Made by a program: the position numbers and the translations under genes. Positions 55,672 through 64,000 of a DNA stretch of 64,000 nucleotides are shown one piece after another; position 1 is the stretch's first letter, and each line of letters starts with the position of its first letter. The notes below the pieces were generated by a model. The model was not told where the DNA came from and did no database searches. It saw only the letters and a program-made list of their open reading frames with translations. The stretch lies in contig NZ_CP080649.1 in NCBI RefSeq assembly GCF_019603315.1, positions 1,441,501 through 1,505,500 of the forward strand, written 5' to 3'. Source of the DNA: Ruficoccus sp. ZRK36 (lineage in GTDB: Bacteria; Verrucomicrobiota; Verrucomicrobiia; Opitutales; Cerasicoccaceae).

Positions 55672-56667
55672 CTACTCGCCCAAGATACTGGTCCAGTCGT
55701 CTTTGATGCTGACGACCGTCCAGTCGAATTTCTTCGCCAGGTCCATCAGTTCCTTGTCCTGATAGGTGTACTCGCGGCTGTCGTCATCGTGGTTGATGAT
55801 GAGGCAGAGATTGTGATGGGGCGAGTGGTCGGCGTAGATCAGCATCTCGTAGTCGGCCATGGAATTACCGGCGACGAAGACCGGGCCTTTGCCCAGATAC
55901 TCGCGGATGTTCTCAGCCTTGCCGGTCAGCCAGTTGTCAGGCTCGCGGAAGTACGTACCCTGAATAAAGTGCGGCCCCTCAGCATCGAAATCGATAGCCA
56001 CCCGGCTGCCGATGATCTCGCGAGGCTGAATATTGCGCAGGGTTTGGGCCTGCAGGGCGCGGATGAACTCTGTCTGGGTGCCGGAGACCAGATACACCAT
56101 AAAGCCGTGCTCACGCAGGGCATCAACCAGCTCCAGCATGGGTTTGTAGAGGAGGTCCTTGTAGGGGATGCCGTAGCGGGGGTGCCGTCCGGCTTTCAGA
56201 AATTCAGCGGCTGATTGGCGAAACTCCTCCAGGCTCATGCCCTCCACGGACTTGAGGAGAATCTCCGATTTGTTCTCGCGAATGTAGGTCTGGTCATTTT
56301 CGAGAGCCGCCTTCCAGGGCTGCTTCTCTTTGAGGGAAGGATCCTCCTCTGCCTGCCTGCGCAGCTCGGTCAGCGCGAACTCCACCTGGGTCGGCTGAAC
56401 CTTCTCGACCATCAGTGTGCCGTCCAGATCAAGAGCAGCAATCCGGTCCTCCAGCGGGATAAACCCGGGGTTTGTCGGGTTGTCCGCGTTCTTCAGAAAA
56501 TCGAGGATGAGGGTCTTGGTGGCGTTGTCTTTCCAGCTGGGGAGCGGGTCCAGGCTCTGGCGTGAGAGATTGCGAAAGCCGTACAAGTGCCCGGCACCCG
56601 AGAGAAAGACGACCAGAGTGACCGTGACTGCTAACCGGAGATGATGCATGGGGAGCATGTGCAGCAT
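55672..56667 (-). CDS. Exported HAD-superfamily phosphatase
   Basis: The 331-aa protein has an N-terminal hydrophobic segment (HLRLAVTVTLVVFLSGAGHL) that looks like a signal peptide or anchor. The haloacid-dehalogenase motifs are all there: motif I ALDLDGTL, motif II YLVSGTQTEF, a conserved Lys around GKAENIREYLGKG and motif III VFVAGNSMADYEML. The helical cap between motifs I and II (about 110-190) resembles the phosphoserine-phosphatase-like group. It would dephosphorylate a small molecule in the periplasm. Three ATGs (56667, 56658 and 56649) could be the start; it is divergent from the LolA-like gene. Confidence 0.85.
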   Translation of the reverse strand: MLHMLPMHHLRLAVTVTLVVFLSGAGHLYGFRNLSRQSLDPLPSWKDNATKTLILDFLKNADNPTNPGFIPLEDRIAALDLDGTLMVEKVQPTQVEFALTELRRQAEEDPSLKEKQPWKAALENDQTYIRENKSEILLKSVEGMSLEEFRQSAAEFLKAGRHPRYGIPYKDLLYKPMLELVDALREHGFMVYLVSGTQTEFIRALQAQTLRNIQPREIIGSRVAIDFDAEGPHFIQGTYFREPDNWLTGKAENIREYLGKGPVFVAGNSMADYEMLIYADHSPHHNLCLIINHDDDSREYTYQDKELMDLAKKFDWTVVSIKDDWTSILGE

Positions 56668-56769
56668 AAAGTAGGCCGTCCGGGCTGGTGAGAGAAGCCT
56701 AAATTTAGGCGGGTGGGCAAAACGCGCTTGGCGAGCCTATGGGCATGCGCTAGTTTCTGTATCCAGTTC

Positions 56770-57513
56770 ATGCATACCAGATACCCCTGTTTCCTGTTAT
56801 TGATCGTATGTTTATGTGCGCCTCTCATGGCGAATACGGAGAATGTCAGCCTGACTAGCATCCTTCGTAAACACAGACGTGCCCAGGCCGATATCGCAAA
56901 AATATACAGCGCCGATACGCTGCGCCTGAAGGGGGAGACCGAGCAGCAGGGGCAGACCTACCGCTTTACGCTCTATAAAAAATCTCCAGATCTGCTCCGC
57001 TACGAAATCGACTACAAGGAGCGCAGCTTTGTCATCATCTATGACGGCTCGCATGGCTACTTCTGGTCACCGGATGAGGCAGACCGCCCGGTAGAGGTCG
57101 CAGGCGGTACACAGGAGCTGCTCCTGCAGCATGAAGCCTCCTTTGACGGTGTTCTGCTCGGGGCATCTGCATTGGGGTACCGGACGGAATTACAGGGACT
57201 GATAGACTTACCTGACCAGCCCAATCCGGTTTTTCATATCCTGTTGTATGGAGCCGAGCATGGTGGGCTGATCGATGTCTACATCGACAGCTCGACCTAT
57301 CTGGAGGTGCAGAGGTCTTTTCGCCCGAGCGAAAATGATCCGCCTCTGGTGACGACCTTTGGAGACTATCGTCGCGTGGAGGGGTTTATGATCCCCTTTA
57401 AAATCGAGAACACCTACGAGGGAAAGCTTCTGTCCCAGACCCGTGTCCTCGAGGCTGACCTCAACGCCGGGATATTGGGTTTCTTCTTCGAGCTGCCCAA
57501 AGCCAAGCGCTAG
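56770..57513 (+). CDS. LolA-like outer membrane lipoprotein-sorting protein
   Basis: The 247-aa exported protein has a signal peptide (YPCFLLLIVCLCAPLMANTE) and a LolA/LppX-like half-barrel: ADTLRLKGETEQQGQTYRFT, LYKKSPDLLRYEIDYKERSF, IIYDGSHGYFWSPDEAD, IDSSTYLEVQR and a late DYRRVEGFMIPFKIENTYEG. Such proteins bind acyl chains and carry lipoproteins or lipids across the periplasm. The gene stands alone, so the exact cargo is uncertain. The ATG at 56770 is preferred to an upstream GTG (56713). Confidence 0.85.
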   Translation: MHTRYPCFLLLIVCLCAPLMANTENVSLTSILRKHRRAQADIAKIYSADTLRLKGETEQQGQTYRFTLYKKSPDLLRYEIDYKERSFVIIYDGSHGYFWSPDEADRPVEVAGGTQELLLQHEASFDGVLLGASALGYRTELQGLIDLPDQPNPVFHILLYGAEHGGLIDVYIDSSTYLEVQRSFRPSENDPPLVTTFGDYRRVEGFMIPFKIENTYEGKLLSQTRVLEADLNAGILGFFFELPKAKR

Positions 57514-57531
57514 GGGTACCTCGTCTATCCG

Positions 57532-59721
57532 CTAGTCGGTCTGGTGCTGGCTGTTCTCGCGCTGAATCCTCTCGTTGTGTGAACGTCGCTCGTCGGCCTG
57601 GAGCATAAAGTCCTGCTGGGAGGAATAGGCGGGGGCGTTTTTCGAGCCGGGCTGCGGGCGGTAGGCACCATTGGCCTGGAGGAGGGTGGCCGTGCTGTCC
57701 TTGAGGAAAGCCGTCAGGATATCCTCGGTGATTTCGCGCCGCAGTTCGTCGTCCTCGACGGGGAATACACACTCGATGCGGCGGAAGAAATTGCGGGGCA
57801 TCCAGTCGGCACTGCCGAGGAATATCTCCGGCTTGCCGCCTGCGTTTTCAAAGTAATAGATGCGGCTATGCTCCAGATAGCGCCCGAGGATGCTGCGTAC
57901 GGTGATGTTTTCACTCAAGCCTTTGACGCCGGGGACGAGGCCACAGATGCCGCGCACGATCAGCTCGATCTTTACCCCTGCCTGCGAGGCGGCGTAGAGG
58001 TTGTCGATGGTTTCCTTTTCGATCAGGCTGTTGGTCTTGGCGATGATGCGGGCGGGCTTGCCGGCCTTGGCGTTGCGGGTTTCGCGCTGGATGAGCGCCT
58101 GCATGCCTGAGTGCAGGTTAAAGGGGGCGACCAAAAGGTTCTTGAAGTGCGGCGACCGGGAGAAGCCCGTCAAGGTGTTAAAGAGGTCGGCCACCTCGGA
58201 GGTGATGTGCTCCTTGGCGGTGAAGTAGCTCAGGTCGGTGTAAAGGCGGGCGGTCTTCGGGTTGTAGTTGCCGGTGCCCAGGTGCACGTAGCGGCGGAGC
58301 CCGTCGGCTTCACGGCGCACGACCAGGCAGCACTTGCAGTGGGTTTTCAGGCCGACCAGTCCATAGACGACATGGACGCCGACCTCCTCCAGCTCGCGTG
58401 CCCACTGGATGTTGTTGGCCTCGTCGAAGCGTGCCTTGAGCTCGACCAGAGCGGTGACTTGCTTGCCGTTTTCCGAGGCCTGCTTGAGCGCCTCGATGAT
58501 GGGGGAGTCCCCGCTCGTGCGGTAAAGGGTCTGCTTGATGGCGAAGACCTGCGGGTCGCGCCCGGCTTCACGCAGAAAGTCCACCACCGGGTTAAAGGAG
58601 TCGTACGGGTGGTGCAGGAGAAAGTCAGCCTGCCGGATATTCGCGAAGAGTTTATCGGGCTGCGAGAGGTCGGCCGGGATGTTCGGCTGGAAGGAGGCGT
58701 CCTTGAGGTCGGGGCGCTCGATCATGCCATAGACGCTCATCAGGCGCATCAGGTTGATCGGCCCGTCGATGCGTACGATAAAATCCGAGGGCAGGTCAAT
58801 GGCCTTCGTGAGCTGGTGGAGCATGGCGTCGTCCACCTCGTTCTCGATCTCAAGGCGTACCGGGTCGCCCTTGCGGAGCTTGTGGAGTTCCTCCTCGATT
58901 TGCTTGAGCAGGTTTTCGACTTCTTCCTCGTCGATGTAGAGGTCGCTGTTGCGGGTGATGCGGAAGGCCCACGCGCCGAGCACCTTGAAGCCGGGAAAGA
59001 GCTGGTCGTAGTGGAGCTTTATGACGTCGCTGAGGAAGATGTAGGTCTGCGGGCCCTTGTCCTTGGGGTCGATGTGCACCACGCGAGGCAGGATGCGCGG
59101 GACCGGCACGATCGCCATCTTGGGCGGGTGTCGGCGGGTGCGCGGCTCCTTCAGGCTGACGAGGATGTTGAGGGATTTGTTAACGAGCTGCGGGAAGGGG
59201 TGGGCCGGGTCAATCGCCATCGGCGTGAGCACCGGGTACACCTCCTGCTCGAAGTACTTGGCCAGCCACAGCTTTTCCTTGCGGGTTAGCTCGTCGCGCG
59301 TCTTGAAGACGATGCCCTCCTTTTTCATCTCGGGCACGAGCTGCTGGTGCCAGCAGGCGTACTGGTCGGAGACGAGGCTGCCGGTGATGCTGTGGATGCG
59401 CCGGAGCTGTTCCTTCGGGCCGAGCCCGTCGAGCCCGACCTCGATCACGCCGCTCTCGACCTGCTGCACGAGCCCGGCTACGCGGATCTCGAAAAACTCG
59501 TCCAGGTTCGAGCTGACAATGGACAGGAACTTTAACCGCTCCAGCAGGGGCTGAGTCGGTGAGGCAGCCAGATCGAGCACCCGGCGGTTAAAGGCCAGCC
59601 AGCTCAGCTCACGGTTGAAATACGGGTACTTGGCCTTGCCTTTGGGAGTGCGCGGAGCCTTCGAGGTGGCGGTGGCGGTTTTGCGGGCGGGTCGTTTACG
59701 CGGAGGAGTCGGTGCGGCCAT
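57532..59721 (-). CDS. ppk1: Polyphosphate kinase
   Basis: It makes long-chain polyphosphate from ATP, reversibly. The 729-aa protein matches PPK1. The N-terminal domain starts at [19 protein letters not shown] (about 33), the catalytic domains carry [14 protein letters not shown] and [20 protein letters not shown] with the histidine autophosphorylated in the family, and the late [13 protein letters not shown] with a second conserved His. The first 30 residues are a lysine/proline-rich tail ([19 protein letters not shown]) unusual for the family. It is followed upstream by ykvA-like and small membrane genes in the same direction. Confidence 0.96.
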   Translation of the reverse strand: MAAPTPPRKRPARKTATATSKAPRTPKGKAKYPYFNRELSWLAFNRRVLDLAASPTQPLLERLKFLSIVSSNLDEFFEIRVAGLVQQVESGVIEVGLDGLGPKEQLRRIHSITGSLVSDQYACWHQQLVPEMKKEGIVFKTRDELTRKEKLWLAKYFEQEVYPVLTPMAIDPAHPFPQLVNKSLNILVSLKEPRTRRHPPKMAIVPVPRILPRVVHIDPKDKGPQTYIFLSDVIKLHYDQLFPGFKVLGAWAFRITRNSDLYIDEEEVENLLKQIEEELHKLRKGDPVRLEIENEVDDAMLHQLTKAIDLPSDFIVRIDGPINLMRLMSVYGMIERPDLKDASFQPNIPADLSQPDKLFANIRQADFLLHHPYDSFNPVVDFLREAGRDPQVFAIKQTLYRTSGDSPIIEALKQASENGKQVTALVELKARFDEANNIQWARELEEVGVHVVYGLVGLKTHCKCCLVVRREADGLRRYVHLGTGNYNPKTARLYTDLSYFTAKEHITSEVADLFNTLTGFSRSPHFKNLLVAPFNLHSGMQALIQRETRNAKAGKPARIIAKTNSLIEKETIDNLYAASQAGVKIELIVRGICGLVPGVKGLSENITVRSILGRYLEHSRIYYFENAGGKPEIFLGSADWMPRNFFRRIECVFPVEDDELRREITEDILTAFLKDSTATLLQANGAYRPQPGSKNAPAYSSQQDFMLQADERRSHNERIQRENSQHQTD

Positions 59722-59724
59722 GGG

Positions 59725-60096
59725 TCAGGTGTTTTCGTCGGGGGGATTGGAAGTGGAGGTGGCTTTAAACCAGGTTTTGATCTTCTGTTTCGCCTGCTGG
59801 CGGTGTTTCTCGGAAATGCAGCTGGCCACGCTGGCGGCCGCGGCCAGCAGGGCGGCGGTGTCGTCGGCGAAGCCCACGCCCGGCGTGATGTCCGGGATCG
59901 TGTCTAGGGGGAGAATGAGGTATCCGAGCGCCGTGAACAAGACCGTCTTGGCCCATTTGGGCGTTTTCTCGTCGATGCCGGTGTAGTAGAGCACGAGCGC
60001 CTTTTCCAAGACCTCACGCCCGATCTGCTTCGAGAACTTCTGGACCTTGTCCCAGAAACCGCTCTCGGAATAGTGCTGCTGGAAATCGTCGGTCAT
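59725..60096 (-). CDS. DUF1232 (YkvA-like) membrane protein
   Basis: The 123-aa protein has the conserved DUF1232 core with one hydrophobic segment: TVLFTALGYLILPLDTIPDI, then TPGVGFADDTAALLAAA. The family sits at the inner membrane and its function is unknown. It lies 3 bp upstream of ppk1 and overlaps the preceding gene by ATGA, so the three are one operon. Confidence 0.85.
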   Translation of the reverse strand: MTDDFQQHYSESGFWDKVQKFSKQIGREVLEKALVLYYTGIDEKTPKWAKTVLFTALGYLILPLDTIPDITPGVGFADDTAALLAAAASVASCISEKHRQQAKQKIKTWFKATSTSNPPDENT

Positions 60097-60311
60097 TTCT
60101 GGGCGGTGTCGCGGATGGCCTTCTTGAAATAGCTGTAGTTAATAATGGAAACGAACAGGACGGCCACCGCACCGATGAACATCGGCATGAAGGTTGGCTT
60201 TGTCACCTCTTCGGGGATCACGAAAACGGGGAGCATGAAAAACAGTGCCAGCGGAATGGGCGCTACGATGGCCCGCTTGAGGAGTTTAACAGAAGGATGG
60301 TTGGGGTCCAT
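60093..60311 (-). CDS. Small membrane protein upstream of ppk1 operon
   Basis: The 72-aa product (MDPNHPSVKLLKRAIVAPI...) has two hydrophobic helices (APIPLALFFMLPVFVIPEEV and MFIGAVAVLFVSIINYSYF) and ends basic. The ATG at 60311 is chosen because the upstream extension has no gene-like features. No family is recognised. It starts the leftward operon with the DUF1232 gene and ppk1. Confidence 0.6.
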   Translation of the reverse strand: MDPNHPSVKLLKRAIVAPIPLALFFMLPVFVIPEEVTKPTFMPMFIGAVAVLFVSIINYSYFKKAIRDTAQK

Positions 60312-60392
60312 GGGTTTTGAATAAGAAGTACGTGTGATGCTGCTAGACAAGTGCTCTGTGTCCTCTGTGCCTCTGTGGCAAAATTTTATTCC

Positions 60393-61760
60393 TTACTTCA
60401 CCACCACGGTCTTGATGTTCACAAACTCGTGGATGCCGAAGTTTGCCAGCTCGCGGCCGTAGCCGCTGGCCTTGATGCCGCCGAAGGGCAGGCGCGGGTC
60501 GCTGCGGACGAAGTCGTTGACCGCCACTGCGCCCGCGTGCAGCTCCTCGCGGGCGATCTTGCGGCCCTCCACGATGTCTTGCGTGAAGACCGCCGCGCCG
60601 AGCCCGAAGCGGGTGTCGTTGGCCACGGCGATGCCCTCGGCCTCGTCCTTGACCGGGATGATCGCGGCCGCCGGGCCGAAGAGCTCGTCCGAGTAGGCGG
60701 GCATGCCGGGCTTCACGTCCGTGAGGACGGTGGCCGGGTACCACGCGCCGGGCTTGTCGGGGACTTCGCCGCCGAGCAGGAGGGTGGCCCCCTCGTTCAG
60801 GCAACGCTGGACTTGCCCGTGCAGCTCGTCGCGCAGGTCCGTGCGAGCCATCGGGCCGAGCTTGGTATCCGGTTGCTTGGGGTCCCCCATCGCGTAGTCG
60901 CGCATGGCCTCGACGACGGCTTTTTCAAACTCCGCCCGCACCCGCTCGACGACAATGAAGCGCTTGGCGCTGATGCAGGTCTGGCCGCCGTTGATCATGC
61001 GGGAGGCTGCGCAGGTCTTCGCGGCCAGCTCCAGATCGGCGTCGGCGAGCACGAGGTAGGCGTCCGACCCGCCCAGCTCCAGGACGGTTTTCTTCAGCTG
61101 CGTACCGGCCTGTGCGGCAATCTTTTTTCCCGCCTCCTCGGAGCCGGTCAGCGTGACGCCCTGTACATAGGGGTGGGCGACGATCACCGCGGCGTTGGCG
61201 GAGGTGACCATCAGGGTGCGGAAAATATTTAGCGGAAAGCCAGCCCGCTGGAAAATCGCCTCGATGGTCAGGGCACACTCGGGGACGTTGGAGGCGTGCT
61301 TGAGGACGACGGCGTTACCCGCGATCAGCGCCGGGACGGCGGCGCGAAAGACCTGCCAGAAGGGGAAGTTCCAAGGCATGACGGCGAGCACGATCCCCAG
61401 TGGCTGAAAGGTGACGAAGCTCTCCGAGGCCTCGGTCTCGATCGACTGGTCAGCGAGGAACTCCGGGCCTTTCTCGACGTAGTATTCGCACAACCAGGCG
61501 CATTTCTCGATCTCGGAGACAGCCTCCTTTATCGGCTTGCCCATCTCCTTCGTCATCACGGCAGCGAAGGCCTTCTTCTCCGTACGCAGGATCTCGGCCA
61601 CGCGCTTGAAGCGTGCGGCACGTTTCGCCACGGGTCGCCTGCTCCACGGGCCAAAGTCCTCCTGGACCTTTTCGAGGATGGAGAGGATCTCGGGCAGTTC
61701 CATCTCCGGGTATTCGCGTAAAAGTTCGCCGGTTGCGGGGTTGAGCGTTTGCAGAGGCAT
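60393..61760 (-). CDS. NAD(P)-dependent aldehyde dehydrogenase (succinate-semialdehyde type)
   Basis: The 455-aa enzyme oxidises an aldehyde to its acid. It shows the cofactor segment VMPWNFPFWQVFRAAVPALI, TLTGSEEAGKKIAAQAG, the catalytic Glu in LELGGSDAYLV, the nucleophilic Cys in NGGQTCISAKRF and LPFGGIKASGYGREL near the end. The length and PWNFPFWQVFR fit succinate-semialdehyde dehydrogenases of the GabD/Sad group, whose members also accept other aldehydes. A single gene, divergent from a glycosyltransferase. Confidence 0.92.
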   Translation of the reverse strand: MPLQTLNPATGELLREYPEMELPEILSILEKVQEDFGPWSRRPVAKRAARFKRVAEILRTEKKAFAAVMTKEMGKPIKEAVSEIEKCAWLCEYYVEKGPEFLADQSIETEASESFVTFQPLGIVLAVMPWNFPFWQVFRAAVPALIAGNAVVLKHASNVPECALTIEAIFQRAGFPLNIFRTLMVTSANAAVIVAHPYVQGVTLTGSEEAGKKIAAQAGTQLKKTVLELGGSDAYLVLADADLELAAKTCAASRMINGGQTCISAKRFIVVERVRAEFEKAVVEAMRDYAMGDPKQPDTKLGPMARTDLRDELHGQVQRCLNEGATLLLGGEVPDKPGAWYPATVLTDVKPGMPAYSDELFGPAAAIIPVKDEAEGIAVANDTRFGLGAAVFTQDIVEGRKIAREELHAGAVAVNDFVRSDPRLPFGGIKASGYGRELANFGIHEFVNIKTVVVK

Positions 61761-61886
61761 GGTAGGAGTCGGGGAGGTTGCAGGTTGCGAGGGTATCTAT
61801 CATGCCGTAACCCGGCGCAAAGATCAAGTACGTCCCGGTAAATGCGGATTGACTCGATCTCACGCACATGAGGCAATGACTCTACG

Positions 61887-62870
61887 ATGCGCATCCTCGT
61901 CGGCTCCCATGTCTTTCATCCCTGCGTGGGCGGGATCGAGGCCGTTTCGGCCATGCTGGCGGAGGCTTTTCTAAAGCTCGGTCACGAGGTGAAGCTCGTC
62001 ACGCTGACACCCTCAGGTGCGCCGGATGAGTTTCCCTATGCCGTCCACCGTCAGCCCGACCGAGCGGAGCTTAAGTCGCTGCTGGGGTGGTGCGATGTTT
62101 TCTGGCAAAACAACATCAGCCTGAAAACACTCGGCTCGGCTCTGCTCAAAGGCACGCCGACGGTGGTCACGCACCAGACCTGGCTCATGCGTCCGTCAGG
62201 GCGCATCGGGTGGCAGGATGTTATAAAAAAGCTCGCCTCCACGCGGGTCCATAATGTCGCCATCAGCCGCGCTATCGCCGAGGCCCTGCCCGGCAAATCG
62301 ATCATTATCGGGAATCCGTACCGGGACGAGTTGTTCCGCCGCGACGAGGATATCCCGAAGGAGCGCGACGTGGTCTTTCTCGGGCGGCTCGTCTCGGATA
62401 AAGGGGCGGACCTGCTCATCGACGCGCTGGAGGGATTGGACGTAAGCTGCACCATCATCGGTGATGGGCCTGCCCGCGCCACGCTCGAAGCCCGCGCAGA
62501 GGGGCGTGATATTATTTTTACCGGGATGAAGTCCGGCCCTGAGCTGGTTACGCTATTGAACCAGCACAAACTCCTCGCCGTGCCCTCGCGCTGGAACGAG
62601 CCCTTCGGGATCGTCGCACTGGAGGGGATCGCCTGCGGCTGCGTGCCCGTGGTCTCGGCCGGGGGCGGGCTGCCCGATGCAGCCGGGCCGTGCGGAGTGA
62701 CCTTCCCGAATAACAACGCCGGTGCCATGCGCCCGCTGCTGCGCGACCTGCTCGCCAACCCGGCCCGCCGCCAGAGCCTCCTCGCTCACGCTCCCGATCA
62801 TCTCGCCAAGCATACCGCCGAGGCTATCGCCCGCCGCTATGTGGAAGTGTTTGAGGGAATCGCGAAGTAG
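61887..62870 (+). CDS. GT4-like glycosyltransferase
   Basis: The 327-aa GT-B fold enzyme has SHVFHPCVGGIEAVSAMLAE at the start, a Rossmann-like acceptor half, and the donor half with VVFLGRLVSDKGADLLIDAL, TIIGDGPARATLEAR and the E-x7-E block PSRWNEPFGIVALEGIACG. It would transfer a sugar from a nucleotide donor in surface polysaccharide or glycolipid synthesis. Donor and acceptor cannot be told. It is transcribed alone. Confidence 0.9.
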   Translation: MRILVGSHVFHPCVGGIEAVSAMLAEAFLKLGHEVKLVTLTPSGAPDEFPYAVHRQPDRAELKSLLGWCDVFWQNNISLKTLGSALLKGTPTVVTHQTWLMRPSGRIGWQDVIKKLASTRVHNVAISRAIAEALPGKSIIIGNPYRDELFRRDEDIPKERDVVFLGRLVSDKGADLLIDALEGLDVSCTIIGDGPARATLEARAEGRDIIFTGMKSGPELVTLLNQHKLLAVPSRWNEPFGIVALEGIACGCVPVVSAGGGLPDAAGPCGVTFPNNNAGAMRPLLRDLLANPARRQSLLAHAPDHLAKHTAEAIARRYVEVFEGIAK

Positions 62871-62879
62871 TCGGTCGCG

Positions 62880-63365
62880 TCAGTACTCCACGTTCTCGCT
62901 GAGTGGTGGCAGGATTTTGTCCGGGTCGCGGGAAAAGGCGCAGTCGACGAGGTAGTCGTCATTATCCGAGCGGTAAAAGTCGTAGCGGGCGAACAGCACG
63001 CCGTCACGGTAGCCATATAGGACGTAGTATTGGCGGTAGCTTACCGAGATGTGGCGGACGAAAATAGGCTCCACCTTGAGGAGAATTCCAAAGAGTTTTT
63101 CCGCCACACTGAATTCCGACCTCATCGTCGCTGCGAAATTCTTTTTGTTGCTTACGATGGGCGTGGCATTGGTCAGGACGGTGATGGCCGATCCGCTTCC
63201 ACCGCGTGTGTAGGCGTTGATGCTTTGGCTTAATGCGTCCGGCAGTCGGTTGGTGGCCAGCTGATTGGGGGGCGTCGAGACGTCCTGCACCTCAATGATT
63301 TCTCCGTAGCCGGTCAGAGGGGAGAGGGCGTACAGGGCGAGGATGGCGGCAGCGATGTATCTCAT
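62880..63365 (-). CDS. Small exported hypothetical protein
   Basis: The 161-aa product has a signal peptide (MRYIAAAILALYALSPLTGY, then GE) and a soluble part rich in Tyr and Arg near the end (VRHISVSYRQYYVLYGYRDG). No family is recognised. It ends 10 bp from the convergent glycosyltransferase gene and lies upstream of nothing in the same direction. Confidence 0.6.
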   Translation of the reverse strand: MRYIAAAILALYALSPLTGYGEIIEVQDVSTPPNQLATNRLPDALSQSINAYTRGGSGSAITVLTNATPIVSNKKNFAATMRSEFSVAEKLFGILLKVEPIFVRHISVSYRQYYVLYGYRDGVLFARYDFYRSDNDDYLVDCAFSRDPDKILPPLSENVEY

Positions 63366-63429
63366 GGGGATAGGATAACGTATTTATCGCAGGGGGAAAG
63401 CCTGAATAAATAGCCGGGACCCGGCGCAT

Positions 63430-63466
63430 AAAAAAAGCCCGCGCAGGAGGGCTTCCTGCGCGGGCT
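63430..63466 (-). terminator. Rho-independent terminator of htpG
   Basis: On the minus strand a perfect 13-bp stem AGCCCGCGCAGGA / TCCTGCGCGGGCT is followed by seven Ts, 25 bp after the htpG stop codon. Confidence 0.88.
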
Positions 63467-63490
63467 TGAGTGGTAAATGCGTTGCGGCTT

Positions 63491-64000
63491 TTACGCCTTA
63501 GAGCCGACCTTTTCCAGAAGCTGGTGGAGGCGGTTGATCATGGCGCGCGGGTCCTCCAGCATACCGGCGGAGATGAGCGCATTGTCGTAGACCTGCTCGG
63601 CTACCAGTTTCGCGGTGTCGGCGTCCTTGTCCTTGAGTTCGGCGAGGTGCTTGATCAGGCCGTGGCGCGGGTTGAGCTCGAGGTTGACGAGGGTGGGCAT
63701 GTCCGCACCAGCGTCCTCGCCGCGAGCCTGAGCCATGGCCTTCATCATGCGGCGCATGTGCGAGGTCATCATCTTGTCGGCGTTGAGGGCGAGGGCGGGG
63801 CTGTCCACGAGGCGCTTGCCCGCGCTGACTTCCTTCACGCGGTCTTCACCGAGGGTTTCTTTCAACCATGCGCAGAGGGCGTCGAGCTGTTCTTTGGCCA
63901 GTTCTTCGCCTTCGGCTTCCTTGGTGGTGTCGCCGAGGTCGAGCTCATCCTGGTCGGCGCTGGTCAGCTCCTTTTCCTTGAACACGCGCAGGTGCTGCAT
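63491..64000 (-). CDS. htpG: Chaperone HtpG (Hsp90), C-terminal part, cut by the window edge
   Basis: Only the last 170 residues are present; the gene continues beyond position 64000. They contain the end of the middle domain (SADQDELDLGDTTKEAEGEE) and the C-terminal dimerisation domain: SPALALNADKMMTSHMRRMM, LVNLELNPRHGLIKHLAEL and VYDNALISAGMLEDPRAMIN, all typical of bacterial Hsp90. HtpG is a cytosolic ATP-dependent chaperone. The visible ATG at the edge is internal, not the start. Confidence 0.93.
   Translation of the reverse strand: MQHLRVFKEKELTSADQDELDLGDTTKEAEGEELAKEQLDALCAWLKETLGEDRVKEVSAGKRLVDSPALALNADKMMTSHMRRMMKAMAQARGEDAGADMPTLVNLELNPRHGLIKHLAELKDKDADTAKLVAEQVYDNALISAGMLEDPRAMINRLHQLLEKVGSKA

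Noticed and set aside
58111-59289. Long plus-strand open frame opposite ppk1
   Set aside because: It is a shadow of polyphosphate kinase; no start context or motif.

Overview
The window looks like a chromosomal segment of a Gram-negative, GC-rich heterotroph, most likely a member of the Verrucomicrobiota (Opitutae-like). This taxon is inferred from several things: two PEP-CTERM exosortase-target proteins, a class I NrdA with an N-terminal array of ATP-cones as in the PVC group, a sulfatase and a sialate O-acetylesterase, an Mla-type lipid transport operon, Sel1/TPR proteins, and start codons that mostly lack a Shine-Dalgarno sequence. No rRNA or other taxonomic marker is present, so the placement is not proven.

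Layout. Positions 1-14.8 kb are core genome: a PEP-CTERM protein, nrdA behind a pair of NrdR-like boxes, a peroxiredoxin, an exported nucleoside phosphorylase/nucleosidase-family protein, cobalamin-dependent methionine synthase split into two genes, a membrane-anchored TPR protein, rsmG and pilC. A tRNA-Gly(TCC) gene lies at 14786-14859.

From 14800 to 36458 an integrative element of about 21.7 kb is inserted in the 3' part of that tRNA gene. It is bounded by an exact 62-bp direct repeat (attL/attR). Next to attL it encodes a protein-priming-type family B DNA polymerase that fits the primer-independent piPolB class (motif C reads TTDG; no terminal-protein gene is visible). Next to attR it encodes a tyrosine recombinase. 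Between them lie a res - DUF4062/ATP-binding regulator - mod restriction-modification cassette with an array of TAATCATCCGAT repeats, a Gabija-like pair (OLD-family ATPase/TOPRIM nuclease plus UvrD-like helicase with a RelE-like N-terminus), a DUF932 protein, a Cas4/RecB-like nuclease operon, two small HTH regulators, and a foldable repeat present twice. The whole reads as a pipolin carrying a defence cargo and is the most interesting part of the window.

From 36.5 to 39.6 kb follows an AT-rich decayed zone. Three small unrelated genes alternate with near-identical copies of an Rhs/YD-repeat fragment, which suggests an orphan immunity or cassette array. It ends in a frameshifted DUF1573 gene. 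From 39.7 to 64 kb the core genome resumes: a PEP-CTERM protein, a sulfatase, two GDP-mannose 4,6-dehydratase paralogues, two RsmE paralogues, rsmD, a Sel1 protein, the mlaE-mlaF-mlaD operon, an esterase, a nitroreductase, a HAD phosphatase, a LolA-like protein, polyphosphate kinase, an aldehyde dehydrogenase, a glycosyltransferase and the 3' part of htpG, which runs off the right edge.
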